Assembly: GCA_963826055.1 (NCBI GenBank)
Contig: CAWGVO010000012.1
Location: forward strand, 1 to 64,000
DNA from: JBBDMC01 sp963826055
GTDB taxonomy: Bacteria > Pseudomonadota > Alphaproteobacteria > Rhizobiales > Kaistiaceae
Reading direction: 5' to 3'
DNA: 64,000 nucleotides
Position 1 is the stretch's first letter, and each line of letters opens with the position of its first letter. The notes below the pieces were generated by a model, which was not told the origin of the DNA, made no database searches, and saw only the letters and a list, made by a program, of their open reading frames with translations. This document shows positions 46,375 through 55,469 of the stretch, in pieces. The position numbers and the translations under genes are program-made.

Positions 46375-46518
46375 GGAACCGGAATGGCGCATCCCGGCCA
46401 TTTTCAACTGTTAACAACCGCGCGCCGCCAGATCCCGCCCGGCACGACACAGTGCAAAGACAACTTTAACGCGTATTTGTGGGGGCGATACAGCCCTGCC
46501 CGACGGCCGGGCCGGCGC

Positions 46519-48352
46519 CTAGTACACCCGTGCCTTCGGCTCGATGTACTGCACGTCGTTGGTGAGCGTGAAGGAATGGACCGGCCGGTCGTCGAGACGC
46601 ACGGTGCGCTTGTCCGCATCGATGAAGGCGAGCGTGTGCTTCATCCAGTTCTTGTCGTCGCGATCGGGATAGTCCTCGCGCGCATGGGCGCCGCGCGAAC
46701 TCGGTGCGATTGGCGGCCGAGTCCATCGTCGTCACCGCCTGCACGATGAGGTTGTCGTACTCCAGCGTCTCGATCAGATCGGTGTTCCAGATAAGCGAAC
46801 GGTCGGTGACCCTGATGTCGCCGGTCTCCGCCCACACCGCGTGAATGCGCTTCTGCCCCTGGCTCAGCACCTCGCCGGTTCGGAAGACCGCGCAGTCCTC
46901 CTGCATCACCTTTTGCATCTTGAGCCGCAGCGCCGCCGTCGGCGTGCCGCCGCTGGCGTGGCGGAAGCGATCGAGGCGGGCGACCGACCCTTCGCCGGCA
47001 TCCGCCGGGAGTTGGACGTGCTTCTCACCGTCTGCGATCGTCTCGCGACAGCGCAGGGCCGCCGCCCGGCCGAACACGACGAGGTCGATCAGCGAGTTCG
47101 AACCCAGCCGATTGGCGCCGTGCACCGATACGCACGCCCCCTCACCGACCGCCATGAGGCCGGGCACCACCCGTTCCTCGCCATTGACCTTGGTCAGCAC
47201 CTCGCCGTGAAAATTCGTCGGGATGCCGCCCATGTTGTAGTGGACCGTCGGCAACACCGGGACCGGCTCCTTGGTGACATCGACACCGGCGAAGATGCGG
47301 GCCGATTCGGCGATGCCCGGCAGCCGCTCCTGAATGATCGCCGGGTCGAGGTGAGCGAGGTTGAGGCTGATGTGGTCCTTCTCGCTGCCGACACCCCGCC
47401 CTTCGCGAATCTCGATGGTGATGGCGCGCGAGACCACGTCGCGCGAGGCAAGGTCCTTGGCGTGCGGCGCGTAGCGCTCCATGAAGCGCTCGCCCTCGGA
47501 GTTGGTGAGGTAGCCGCCCTCGCCGCGCACGCCTTCGGTGATCAGGCATCCGGCGCCGAAGATGCCGGTCGGGTGGAACTGGACGAACTCCATGTCCTGC
47601 AGCGGCAGGCCGGCCCTCAGCACCATGCCGTTGCCGTCGCCCGTCTGGGTATGGGCGCCGGTACAGGTGTAGTAGATGCGGCCGTAGCCGCCGGTGGCGA
47701 GGATCGTCTTGTGGGCGCGGAAGCGATGGAGACTGCCGGTCTCCAGGTCGATGGCGACGACACCGCGGCACACACCCTCGTCCATGATCAGGTCGAGGGC
47801 GAAGTATTCGATGAAGAACTCGGCCGAGTGGCGCAGCGACTGCCCGTAGAGCGTATGCAGCATGGCGTGGCCGGTACGGTCGGCCGCCGCGCAGGTCCGC
47901 AGCGCCGGGTCACCTTCGCCGAAATGCGTGGTCATGCCCCCGAAGGGCCGCTGGTAGATCTTGCCGTCTTCGGTGCGCGAGAACGGCAGCCCGTAATGTT
48001 CCAGCTCGTACACCGCCGCCGGCGCCTCGCGGCAGAGGTATTCGATCGCGTCCTGGTCGCCGAGCCAGTCCGACCCCTTGACCGTGTCGTACATGTGCCA
48101 GCGCCAGTCGTCCTCGCCCATGTTGCCAAGCGCCGCGGCGATGCCGCCCTGGGCGGCGACGGTGTGGGAACGCGTGGGGAAGACCTTGGTGATGCATGCC
48201 GTCTTCAGGCCGGCTTCGCTCGCGCCGAGCGTAGCGCGCAATCCCGCACCGCCGGCACCCACCACCACCACGTCGAAAACGTGGTCCGTGAACGGGTACG
48301 CACGGCCGTTGACCTTCGGCGCGCCTTCGATGTTGCGGCTGCCTTCCGCCAT
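46519..48352 (-). CDS. sdhA: Succinate dehydrogenase flavoprotein subunit, one-base frame break near the 3' end
   Basis: FAD-binding VVVVGAGGAGLRATLGASEA, the covalent-FAD His in RSHTVAAQGG, active-site QFHPTGIFGAGCLITEGVRG, and HGANRLGSNSLIDLVVFGRA are all intact. At about 46698 the frame breaks inside DSAANRTE. Removing one base (GAGTTCGCG to GAGTCGCG on the coding strand) restores SRGAHAREDYPDRDDKNWMK, and the protein ends ARVY at TAG 46519, giving about 610 residues, as expected. The C-terminus contacts the FAD and substrate domain, so a real frameshift would inactivate Complex II. A consensus error is likely. Confidence 0.93.
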
Positions 48353-48356
48353 CGTC

Positions 48357-48731
48357 TCAGCTCCCGAGCGCGACCTTGACGATCGCCAGAATGGCGATCA
48401 CCGCGACCGCAATCGAAAAGAACGTGTTGGCGATCAGCCAGAACACCTTCTGTCCTTCGTTCGGCACATAGTCGATGAGGATCGCGGACATCCCCACGCG
48501 CATGTGCATCGCCACCGCCGCGATGAACATGACGAACAGCGCCGCGATGATCGGCGAGCCGATGACCGCCCGCACCTCCTCGTACGGCCGCCCGACCACC
48601 GCCAGCGCGACGATCACGAACACGATGGTGAGCAGGAAGCTCGCCGCCGCGGTGATCCGCTCCAGCCAGAAATGCTCGGTGCCGCCGTGGGCGGAGCCGA
48701 AGTGTCGGACGCGGCTCAGGGGCGTGCGCAT
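48357..48731 (-). CDS. sdhD: Succinate dehydrogenase membrane anchor subunit
   Basis: 124 residues, three transmembrane helices. FWLERITAAASFLLTIVFVI opens the first; AAVAMHMRVGMSAILIDYV holds the heme-ligand-type His and the quinone-site Asp-Tyr. It lies directly after sdhC and 4 bases before sdhA. Confidence 0.93.
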   Translation of the reverse strand: MRTPLSRVRHFGSAHGGTEHFWLERITAAASFLLTIVFVIVALAVVGRPYEEVRAVIGSPIIAALFVMFIAAVAMHMRVGMSAILIDYVPNEGQKVFWLIANTFFSIAVAVIAILAIVKVALGS

Positions 48732-48735
48732 CGCC

Positions 48736-49134
48736 TCACCTCGCCAGAAGGCCGATCGCCCAGACGACGACCGTGATCGTCACCGAGCCGACAATGGTGA
48801 AAAGCGCCCACCGGTCGCGCGCCGGCTTGCCGAGCCCGACGCCGAAATCCCAGACGAAGTGGCGCAGCCCGCCGAGCATGTGGTGGATCAGCCCCCACGA
48901 GAAGCCGAACAGCACCAGGAGCCCGAACCACGAGCCGAGCACCCGGTTAGCGAAAGCGAAGGCGTCCGGCCCGCTCGCCAGCGCCACCAGCCACCACACC
49001 AGCAGCAGGATGCCGAAATAGAGGACGAAGCCGGTCACCCGGTGGAAGCCCGACATCAGGAACGTCAGCCGCCAGCGGTAGATCGACAGGTGTGGCGACA
49101 GCGGTCGGTTGGCGCGGGTATCGGCGCTCGACAT
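48736..49134 (-). CDS. sdhC: Succinate dehydrogenase cytochrome b556 subunit
   Basis: 132 residues from ATG 49134: RPLSPHLSIYRWRLTFLMSG (the SPHL-IY and S-HR-TG signatures, the latter as FHRVTGFVLYFG), three transmembrane helices, and the heme His in GLIHHMLGGLRHFVWD. First gene of the sdhCDA operon. An in-frame start 24 codons earlier exists but would remove the promoter. Confidence 0.95.
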   Translation of the reverse strand: MSSADTRANRPLSPHLSIYRWRLTFLMSGFHRVTGFVLYFGILLLVWWLVALASGPDAFAFANRVLGSWFGLLVLFGFSWGLIHHMLGGLRHFVWDFGVGLGKPARDRWALFTIVGSVTITVVVWAIGLLAR

Positions 49135-49177
49135 TACGTGGGTGGCCCGAAGGAATCCCGAGGAGATTTGCCCGGCC

Positions 49178-49206
49178 CTTCTAGCGCCGATGCTGCGGCG
49201 CGTCAA
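49178..49206 (-). promoter_or_regulatory. Probable sdh promoter
   Basis: On the minus strand, TTGACG (49206-49201) and TAGAAG (49183-49178) with a 17-base spacer, about 44 bases before the sdhC ATG. Divergent from leuB. Confidence 0.5.
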
Positions 49207-49311
49207 AGGATCGCATGCCCGAACCTTCGTCGGCCGTCCGGCACTTGCCAGAACCCACCGCTGCCACTAACCAGCCTTGCGCCAAACCCGAAGGATCACC
49301 GGAGTCCGCCG

Positions 49312-50415
49312 ATGCCCACCCACCACCTCCTGCTTCTCGCCGGCGACGGCATCGGCCCCGAAGTGATGGCCGAGGTGAAACGCGTCATCGCCTGGTTCAA
49401 CGACCACGGCTCCGACCGCTTCGAGTACGACGAGGACCTGGTCGGCGGCTGTGCTTACGACGCACACGGCCAGGCGGTCAGCGAAGCCACCATGACGAAG
49501 GCCCTCAACGCCGACGCGGTGATCTTCGGATCGGTCGGCGGGCCGAAGTGGGACGCGGTCCCCTACGAGGTGAGGCCCGAAGCGGGCCTCCTGCGCCTGC
49601 GCAAGGACCTGGAGCTCTTCGCCAACCTCAGGCCCGCCGTCGTCTACCCGGCGCTTGCCGATTCCTCGTCGCTGAAGCGCGAGCTGGTGGAAGGTCTCGA
49701 CATCCTCATCGTGCGCGAGTTGACCGGCGGCGTCTATTTCGGCGAGCCCAAGACCATCACCGACCTCGGCAACGGCCAGAAGCGCGCCATCGACACCCAG
49801 GTCTATGACACCTTCGAGATCGAGCGCATCGCCCGCGTCGCCTTCGAGCTTGCCCGCGCCCGCCGCAACAAGGTGACCTCGATGGAGAAGCGCAACGTCA
49901 TGAAGACCGGCGTCCTGTGGCGCGACGTGGTCGACGCGCTCCACAAGCGCGAGTACGCCGACGTTGTGCTCGAGCACATGCTCGCCGACGCCGGCGGCAT
50001 GCAGCTCGTGCGCGCGCCGAAGCAGTTCGACGTGATCGTCACCGACAACCTGTTCGGCGACATGCTCTCCGACGTTGCCGCCATGCTCACCGGCTCGCTC
50101 GGCATGCTGCCATCGGCCTCGCTCGGCGCCCCCGATCCGAGAAGCGGGCGGCGCAAGGCCCTCTACGAACCGGTGCACGGCTCCGCCCCGGACATCGCCG
50201 GCAAGGGGCTCGCCAATCCGATCGCCATGATCGCGAGCTTCGCCATGGCGCTACGCTATTCGTTCGCCATGGGCGAGGCCGCCGACAGGGTGGAGGAAGC
50301 GATCGCCGCAGTCCTCGAGCGGGGCCTCAGGACCGCCGACATCTGGAGCGCTGGCACCGCCAGGGTCGGTACGCAGGAGATGGGCGCGGCCATCGTCGCC
50401 GCGCTGTCGACCTGA
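49312..50415 (+). CDS. leuB: 3-isopropylmalate dehydrogenase
   Basis: 367 residues: LLLAGDGIGPEVMAEVKRVI, LLRLRKDLELFANLRPA, RELTGGVYFGEPK, metal ligands in VTDNLFGDMLSDVAAML, and YEPVHGSAPDIAGKGLANPI. It carries out the third step of leucine synthesis. ATG 49312 has GGAG 9 bases upstream; the much longer open frame upstream lies antisense to sdhCD. leuC and leuD are 8-12 kb away. Confidence 0.97.
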   Translation: MPTHHLLLLAGDGIGPEVMAEVKRVIAWFNDHGSDRFEYDEDLVGGCAYDAHGQAVSEATMTKALNADAVIFGSVGGPKWDAVPYEVRPEAGLLRLRKDLELFANLRPAVVYPALADSSSLKRELVEGLDILIVRELTGGVYFGEPKTITDLGNGQKRAIDTQVYDTFEIERIARVAFELARARRNKVTSMEKRNVMKTGVLWRDVVDALHKREYADVVLEHMLADAGGMQLVRAPKQFDVIVTDNLFGDMLSDVAAMLTGSLGMLPSASLGAPDPRSGRRKALYEPVHGSAPDIAGKGLANPIAMIASFAMALRYSFAMGEAADRVEEAIAAVLERGLRTADIWSAGTARVGTQEMGAAIVAALST

Positions 50416-50425
50416 TCGACGGGCT

Positions 50426-51790
50426 TCAGCCGCCGACGAAGGTGTCGAACAGCAGCTTCAGGTTCAGGACGATGATGATCGCGGCGACCAGCCACGCCAG
50501 GATCGCGACGGGTCGCGACACGGCGAACTTGCCCATCTTGCTCGGGTCGGTGACGAACCGCACCAGTGGCACCACCGCGAAGGGAAGCTGCATCGACAGG
50601 ATCACCTGGGAGAGCACCAGCAACCTCGCGGTGCCGCTTTCGCCGTAGATGGCCGTGACCGCGACCACCGGGATGATGGCGATGCCCCGCGTCACCAGCC
50701 GCCGCGCCCAGTGCGGCAGCCTCAGGCGCAGGAAGCCTTCCATGACGATCTGGCCTGCCAGCGTCGCGGTTACCGTGGAGTTGAGACCGGAGGCAAGGAG
50801 CGCGACGGCGAACAATATCGAAGCGACGCCGAGCCCGAGCAGCGGCGCCAGCAGCTTGAAAGCCTGACCGATCTCGGCCACGTCCTGATGGCCGGTCTTA
50901 TGGAAGGCGACCGCTGAAACGATCAGAATGGCGCCATTGACGAACAGCGCCAGCATCAACGCGACGGTACTGTCCGTCGTCGCCCACTTGATGGCGTGCT
51001 TGCGCCCCTCGTCGTTACGTTCATACGCGCGCGTCTGCACGATCGAGGAGTGCAGGTACAGATTGTGAGGCATGACCGTGGCACCGATGATGCCGATCGC
51101 CAGGTAGAGCATCGCCGGATTGGTCACGATCTCCGGCGAGGGCACCAGCAGGCCGTGCAGCACGTCGGCGACCGGCGGGGCAGCCGCGATGATCTGCACC
51201 GCGAAGCATCCGAAGATGACGAGCAGTAGCGAGATGATGAACGCCTCGAGGAACCGGAAACCCCGGTTCATCAGGAAGAGCAGCAGGAAAGCATCGAGCG
51301 CCGCGATCATCGCTCCGGCGATCAGGGGAATGCCGAACAGAAGCTGGAGCGCGATCGCCGTGCCGATCACCTCCGCGAGGTCGCAGGCGACGATCGCAAG
51401 CTCGCAGGCAACGTAAAGGGCAATGTTTACGGGCCACGAATAGTGGTCCCGGCAGGCTTGGGCCAGGTCGCGCCCGGTGACGATCCCGAGACGCGCCGCC
51501 AGCGCCTGCAACAGGATCGCCATCAGGTTCGACAGCATGATGACGAACAGCAGCGTGTATCCGAATGACGCGCCGCCGGCGAGGTCCGTCGCCCAGTTGC
51601 CCGGGTCCATGTAGCCCACGGAGACCATGTAGCCAGGACCGGCGAAGGCGAAGAGGTGGCGGAACCATACGCCGCCCTTCGGCACCGGCACGCTGGCGTT
51701 GGCCTCGGCAAGACTGGGCCGGTCGCCGACGCGAGCAAACCGCCAGCCCGCCGGCGCCCCGTCACCCTCGCCGCTGGTTAGATGACGCAA
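50426..51790 (-). CDS. mntH: Nramp-family Mn2+/divalent metal transporter
   Basis: 454 residues, eleven transmembrane helices. TM1 holds the metal-site motif GYMDPGNWATDLAGG (DPGN), and TM6 has GATVMPHNLYLHSS (MPH). These residues bind Mn2+ or Fe2+ with proton coupling. Start TTG 51790, with GGAG 9 bases upstream; no ATG occurs before TM1. The putative Fur-family box 28-42 bases upstream suggests metal control. Confidence 0.93.
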   Translation of the reverse strand: MRHLTSGEGDGAPAGWRFARVGDRPSLAEANASVPVPKGGVWFRHLFAFAGPGYMVSVGYMDPGNWATDLAGGASFGYTLLFVIMLSNLMAILLQALAARLGIVTGRDLAQACRDHYSWPVNIALYVACELAIVACDLAEVIGTAIALQLLFGIPLIAGAMIAALDAFLLLFLMNRGFRFLEAFIISLLLVIFGCFAVQIIAAAPPVADVLHGLLVPSPEIVTNPAMLYLAIGIIGATVMPHNLYLHSSIVQTRAYERNDEGRKHAIKWATTDSTVALMLALFVNGAILIVSAVAFHKTGHQDVAEIGQAFKLLAPLLGLGVASILFAVALLASGLNSTVTATLAGQIVMEGFLRLRLPHWARRLVTRGIAIIPVVAVTAIYGESGTARLLVLSQVILSMQLPFAVVPLVRFVTDPSKMGKFAVSRPVAILAWLVAAIIIVLNLKLLFDTFVGG

Positions 51791-51817
51791 ATCGGCAGCT
51801 CCGTCAGCTAAGACTGA

Positions 51818-51832
51818 GAATGAGAATTATTC
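51818..51832. promoter_or_regulatory. Fur/Mur-like box upstream of mntH
   Basis: GAATGAGAATTATTC, an AT-rich imperfect palindrome in a GC-rich setting, resembling the GATAATGATAATCATTATC Fur consensus in its core. It lies 28-42 bases before the mntH start. Metal repression by a Fur-family protein (Fur, Mur or Irr) is inference. Confidence 0.5.
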
Positions 51833-51883
51833 GCAATTTAGGCACAAGCCGGGGCCCAGTCAAGCGCCATCAATTCCCCGTGC

Positions 51884-52312
51884 CTAAAGAGCGACCGCGG
51901 GCTTGGTCGAGCAGGTCGACGGCTTGGCGCGGTTCCAGCCGCGCGAGGTCCAGTCTTTCAGCGGCTGATCGGGATTGTCCGGATCCATCTCGAAGAAGGT
52001 GAAGCAGTTGGCGCCGTCCCGCTGGACGGAGAAGCAGGCCCCCTCGAGGTTCTCGTAGAAGGTACAGAACAGGCCGCTTTCGATCGACCACTCGCCGCTC
52101 GCCGCGCCGTTGGCGTCCCAATAGCGGATCGAGTGATCGTCGTGGTAGGCCTCGGTGAAATACGTGCCGTCGGCGTATATGCCGTCGATGGTGATGCCGC
52201 CAAGAGCGGTGGCGATGTCGTTGGCGCCCATCGGTTCGGCCGCCATCGCCGGCGAACCCGCGAGCGCCAGGGCAAGGAGCGCTGAAATGGCAAGTGTGAC
52301 CGTGGCAATCAT
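51884..52312 (-). CDS. Secreted hypothetical protein, divergent pair member 1
   Basis: 142 residues: signal peptide (VTLAISALLALALAGSPAMA) and a mature domain GITIDGIYADGTYFTEAYHD, YWDANGAASGEWSIESGLFC, ENLEGACFSVQRDGANCFTF. Four or more cysteines suggest disulfides. The repeated aromatic beta strands resemble small periplasmic beta-barrel proteins, but I recognise no named family. ATG 52312 lies 58 bases from the divergent gene. Confidence 0.7.
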   Translation of the reverse strand: MIATVTLAISALLALALAGSPAMAAEPMGANDIATALGGITIDGIYADGTYFTEAYHDDHSIRYWDANGAASGEWSIESGLFCTFYENLEGACFSVQRDGANCFTFFEMDPDNPDQPLKDWTSRGWNRAKPSTCSTKPAVAL

Positions 52313-52370
52313 TCGTCGTCTGGCCCGAATTCGCACCCGCCGCGCGCCGCTCGCGAGAAGTCTACGCCGA

Positions 52371-53285
52371 ATGTGGCGCGAAAAAAGGCCACGTCGGCAG
52401 TGGCGCGCGGCGGCCTTCCCGATGGCGGCCCTCGTACTGATGCTGGCGGTGCCGCCGCACGCGGCCCTTGCGGGCGGCGAGGGCTGCCTCGCCCCCGAGA
52501 ATCTCGCCGACGCCGACGTCGCCCGCAACGCCGCCGCCCTCGCCGATCCAGCGCTGTGCCTTGAAGTACGCCGCTTCGAAGAGAATGGTGTCCACTGGCG
52601 GCTGAGTGTGGTGCGCAATATCGATCGGCCGGGACCTTTGTGGGCAGTCCCTCACGACGAAGAGGACGCCGGCTTCACCAGCGGCGTCTACGCGGTTCGT
52701 CACTATGGCGGCGTTCTGGTCGCGGTTGAGAACGGTGAGCGCCGATTGGTCGACGGGATCGATCCGAACCAGGCGTTTGCGGCCACTGACGGCGCCGCCG
52801 CGCACTGCCCGGGCGCGCGGTCACCGGCCCGCGGATACATCGCCCTCTTTCTCGACGGATGGGACCGGAGCTATCCGGTGGTCGGCCTTCACTCCAATTG
52901 GGACGGCTACGCGGGCGCCGGTGGTCTCGGCACGATTTCGGTCCGCCGCGCGGACGACAAGATGATCCCGTTTGCCAGCACGGTGGGGATCGGCCGGCTC
53001 GCCGACGAGGATACCGTCGCCATGCTGGTTGGCACTCCGGCGCCGGACGAAAGCGACGCGGCACGGCGCGCCATCGGCTGGTTCAACGATCACGGTGTCC
53101 ACGTCATCTATCGCCGCGTGACCGAAGCAAACAACGGCTGCACGCTCGCCGACTATCTGACCCTCAACCGCCTCGGCCCCTATTTCAACCTCGAGGTCGA
53201 GCACGGAGACCCGGACACCCAGGTCCAGCTGATCGACATTCTGGTCGAGTTCCTCGCCTCTCCCGCCTACCCGGGCATGTTGTGA
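52371..53285 (+). CDS. Secreted hypothetical protein, divergent pair member 2
   Basis: 304 residues: signal peptide (AAFPMAALVLMLAVPPHAALA), then CLAPENLADADVARNAAALA, LSVVRNIDRPGPLWAVPHDE, VYAVRHYGGVLVAVENGERR, VDGIDPNQAF, and PVVGLHSNWDGYAGAGGLGT. The PHDE and LHSNWDGY stretches and conserved Asp/His look enzymatic, like a secreted peptidoglycan or peptide hydrolase of the carboxypeptidase type, but I cannot name it. ATG 52371 is used; the frame extends upstream over the divergent gene. Confidence 0.7.
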   Translation: MWREKRPRRQWRAAAFPMAALVLMLAVPPHAALAGGEGCLAPENLADADVARNAAALADPALCLEVRRFEENGVHWRLSVVRNIDRPGPLWAVPHDEEDAGFTSGVYAVRHYGGVLVAVENGERRLVDGIDPNQAFAATDGAAAHCPGARSPARGYIALFLDGWDRSYPVVGLHSNWDGYAGAGGLGTISVRRADDKMIPFASTVGIGRLADEDTVAMLVGTPAPDESDAARRAIGWFNDHGVHVIYRRVTEANNGCTLADYLTLNRLGPYFNLEVEHGDPDTQVQLIDILVEFLASPAYPGML

Positions 53286-53375
53286 AACGCAGCGGAATAG
53301 GGGTCGGTTCGCCTATCCACGTTGACTTCGCCACCCGGACGCCTAGAAAGCCGCCGACGAAGGAGAAGTCAGGCC

Positions 53376-54410
53376 ATGGGCTACAAGGTCGCGGTCGCCG
53401 GCGCTACCGGTAACGTCGGGCGCGAGATGCTGGATATCCTGCACGAGCGGGGGTTTCCGGCCGACGACGTCGTTGCGCTCGCCTCGCGGCGCAGCCAGGG
53501 CACCGAGGTCTCGTTCGGCGATGGCGTCCTCAAGGTCAGGACCCTCGACGACTACGATTTCTCCGACACCGATATCTGCCTGATGTCGGCGGGCGGTGCC
53601 GTCTCCCGCGAATGGTCGCCGAGGATCGGCAAGCAAGGCTGCGTCGTCATCGACAATTCCTCGGCCTGGCGCTACGAGGCCGACGTGCCGCTTATCGTGC
53701 CGGAGGTCAACGCCGACGCCATCACCGGCTTCACCAGGCGCAACATCATTGCCAACCCCAATTGCTCGACCGCGCAGCTCGTGGTGGCGCTGAAGCCGCT
53801 GCACGATCGCGCCCGCATCACCCGCGTGGTGGTCGCCACCTACCAGTCCGTATCCGGCGCCGGCAAGGCGGCGAGCGACGAGCTGTTCACCCAGACCCGC
53901 GCGGTCTTCGTCTCCGATCCGATCGAGAACCGGAAGTTTACCAAGCGCATCGCCTTCAACGTCATCCCCCATATCGACGTCTTCATGGAGGACGGTTTCA
54001 CCAAGGAAGAGTGGAAGATGGTGGCCGAGACGAAGAAGATTCTCGACCCCAAAATCAAGCTGGTGGCGACCTGCGTGCGCGTGCCGGTGTTCGTCTCCCA
54101 TTCCGAGGCGGTCGCCGTCGAGTTCGCCGACCCGATCACCGCCGAGGAGGCGCGCGACATCCTGCGCGAGGCGCCCGGCTGCCTCGTCGTCGACAAGCAC
54201 GAGGACGGCGGCTACGTCACCCCGTTCGAGACCGCCGGCGAGGACGCGACCTACATCAGCCGCATCCGCGAGGACCCGACCGTGGACAACGGCCTCATGC
54301 TGTGGGTGGTCTCCGACAACCTGCGGAAAGGCGCCGCGCTGAATGCGGTCCAGATCGCCGAGGTGCTGGTCAACCGCAAGCTGATCGAGCCCAAGCGCCG
54401 GGCGGCGTGA
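53376..54410 (+). CDS. asd: Aspartate-semialdehyde dehydrogenase
   Basis: 344 residues: AVAGATGNVGREMLDILHER, the catalytic Cys in ANPNCSTAQLVVALKPL, SVSGAGKAASDEL, IPHIDVFMEDGFTKEEWKMV and RVPVFVSHSEAVAVEF (His general base). It makes the precursor of lysine, threonine, methionine and diaminopimelate. AAGGAG precedes ATG 53376. It is followed at once by a GtrA gene. Confidence 0.97.
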   Translation: MGYKVAVAGATGNVGREMLDILHERGFPADDVVALASRRSQGTEVSFGDGVLKVRTLDDYDFSDTDICLMSAGGAVSREWSPRIGKQGCVVIDNSSAWRYEADVPLIVPEVNADAITGFTRRNIIANPNCSTAQLVVALKPLHDRARITRVVVATYQSVSGAGKAASDELFTQTRAVFVSDPIENRKFTKRIAFNVIPHIDVFMEDGFTKEEWKMVAETKKILDPKIKLVATCVRVPVFVSHSEAVAVEFADPITAEEARDILREAPGCLVVDKHEDGGYVTPFETAGEDATYISRIREDPTVDNGLMLWVVSDNLRKGAALNAVQIAEVLVNRKLIEPKRRAA

Positions 54411-54418
54411 CCGCCCGG

Positions 54419-54850
54419 ATGGCGCAAGAACGCGGTCAGATCGACCACCGCTCCTTCCGCCACTGGGGTGGGTTCATCTTCTCCGGACTGACCGCGTTCG
54501 CCATCGACGTCTCGGTGACATGGGTGCTGGTCCACGGCGTCCGCCTCGACCCGTTCTCGTCCCGTCTCATCGGCATTCTCGTTGCCACCGTCGCCGCCTG
54601 GCTGTTGCACCGGCGGATCACCTTCAACGTCGCCCGCGATCCGTCCCTGACGGAGTTCGTCCGCTTCTTCGTCGTCGCCTCCAGCGCCAACGGCGCGACG
54701 TATCTGACCTACATCGCGATCCTGCTGCTGCTGCCGGCGACGCCCCTGGTCGCCGCGATCGTCGTCTCGAGCGGCGTCGGCGGCCTCCTGTCGTATCTCG
54801 GCTTCCGCTTCGGCGTCTTCCACCGCTTCGACGAGGACGAGGCGGGCTAG
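54419..54850 (+). CDS. GtrA-like family membrane protein
   Basis: 143 residues, four transmembrane helices: HWGGFIFSGLTAFAIDVSVT, GILVATVAAWLLHRRITFNV, FVRFFVVASSANGATYLTYI, and SYLGFRFGVFHRF. The W-LHRR-TF and F-VVA-S-NG motifs are those of GtrA proteins, which help flip lipid-linked sugars. ATG 54419 is 8 bases after asd; GTG 54407 would overlap asd. The target glycan is unknown. Confidence 0.85.
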   Translation: MAQERGQIDHRSFRHWGGFIFSGLTAFAIDVSVTWVLVHGVRLDPFSSRLIGILVATVAAWLLHRRITFNVARDPSLTEFVRFFVVASSANGATYLTYIAILLLLPATPLVAAIVVSSGVGGLLSYLGFRFGVFHRFDEDEAG

Positions 54851-55458
54851 ACCGTTCCGAACGTCCCCGACACCGGATCGAGCACCTTCAGCTCCCCGGT
54901 GGCGATGCCGAACCAGGCGCCGTGGAGCGCGAGCGCCCCCGCCGCCACCCGCTCGCGCACGAACGGAAACGTGGCGAGGTTTTCGATCGACTGGCGCACC
55001 GAAGCGTACTCCATCGCCCTCTGCCGGTCCGCCGTCCCATCGACCTTGTCCGTCGCCGGCGCCATCAGCGCGATCCATTCGCCGATGAAATGGCCGCCCG
55101 GACCGCTCGCGCCCAGGAACGCCGCCACGCCGCCGCACTGCCCGTGCCCCATCACCACCAGATGGCGCACCGCCAGCGCCGTCACCCCGAATTCGATCGC
55201 CGCCGAGGTGCCGTGATGACCACCCGCCTCCTCGAACGGCGGCACCAGGTTGGCGATGTTGCGGTGGACGAACATCTCCCCCGGCGCCGCGTCGAAGATC
55301 GTCTCCGGCGCCGCGCGGCTGTCGCAGCAGCCGACGATCATGATCTCCGGTCGCTGGCCGCGCTCGGAGAGCAGCCGGTAGCGGGCCGCGTCCTCCGCCA
55401 GCCGTGTTTCCCGGAAAGCGCGGTAGCCGTCGATCAGCCGTGACGGAAATTCGCTCAT
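54847..55458 (-). CDS. Beta-class carbonic anhydrase
   Basis: 203 residues with Zn ligands in IVGCCDSRAAPETI (C-x-D-x-R) and HLVVMGHGQCGGVAAFL (H-x2-C), and the NIANLVPP and SAAIEFGV motifs. It hydrates CO2 to bicarbonate in the cytoplasm. It converges with GtrA with a 4-base overlap of stops. It sits 11 bases after the pyridoxal kinase gene on the same strand. Confidence 0.95.
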   Translation of the reverse strand: MSEFPSRLIDGYRAFRETRLAEDAARYRLLSERGQRPEIMIVGCCDSRAAPETIFDAAPGEMFVHRNIANLVPPFEEAGGHHGTSAAIEFGVTALAVRHLVVMGHGQCGGVAAFLGASGPGGHFIGEWIALMAPATDKVDGTADRQRAMEYASVRQSIENLATFPFVRERVAAGALALHGAWFGIATGELKVLDPVSGTFGTV

Positions 55459-55469
55459 CTTGGGCTTCC

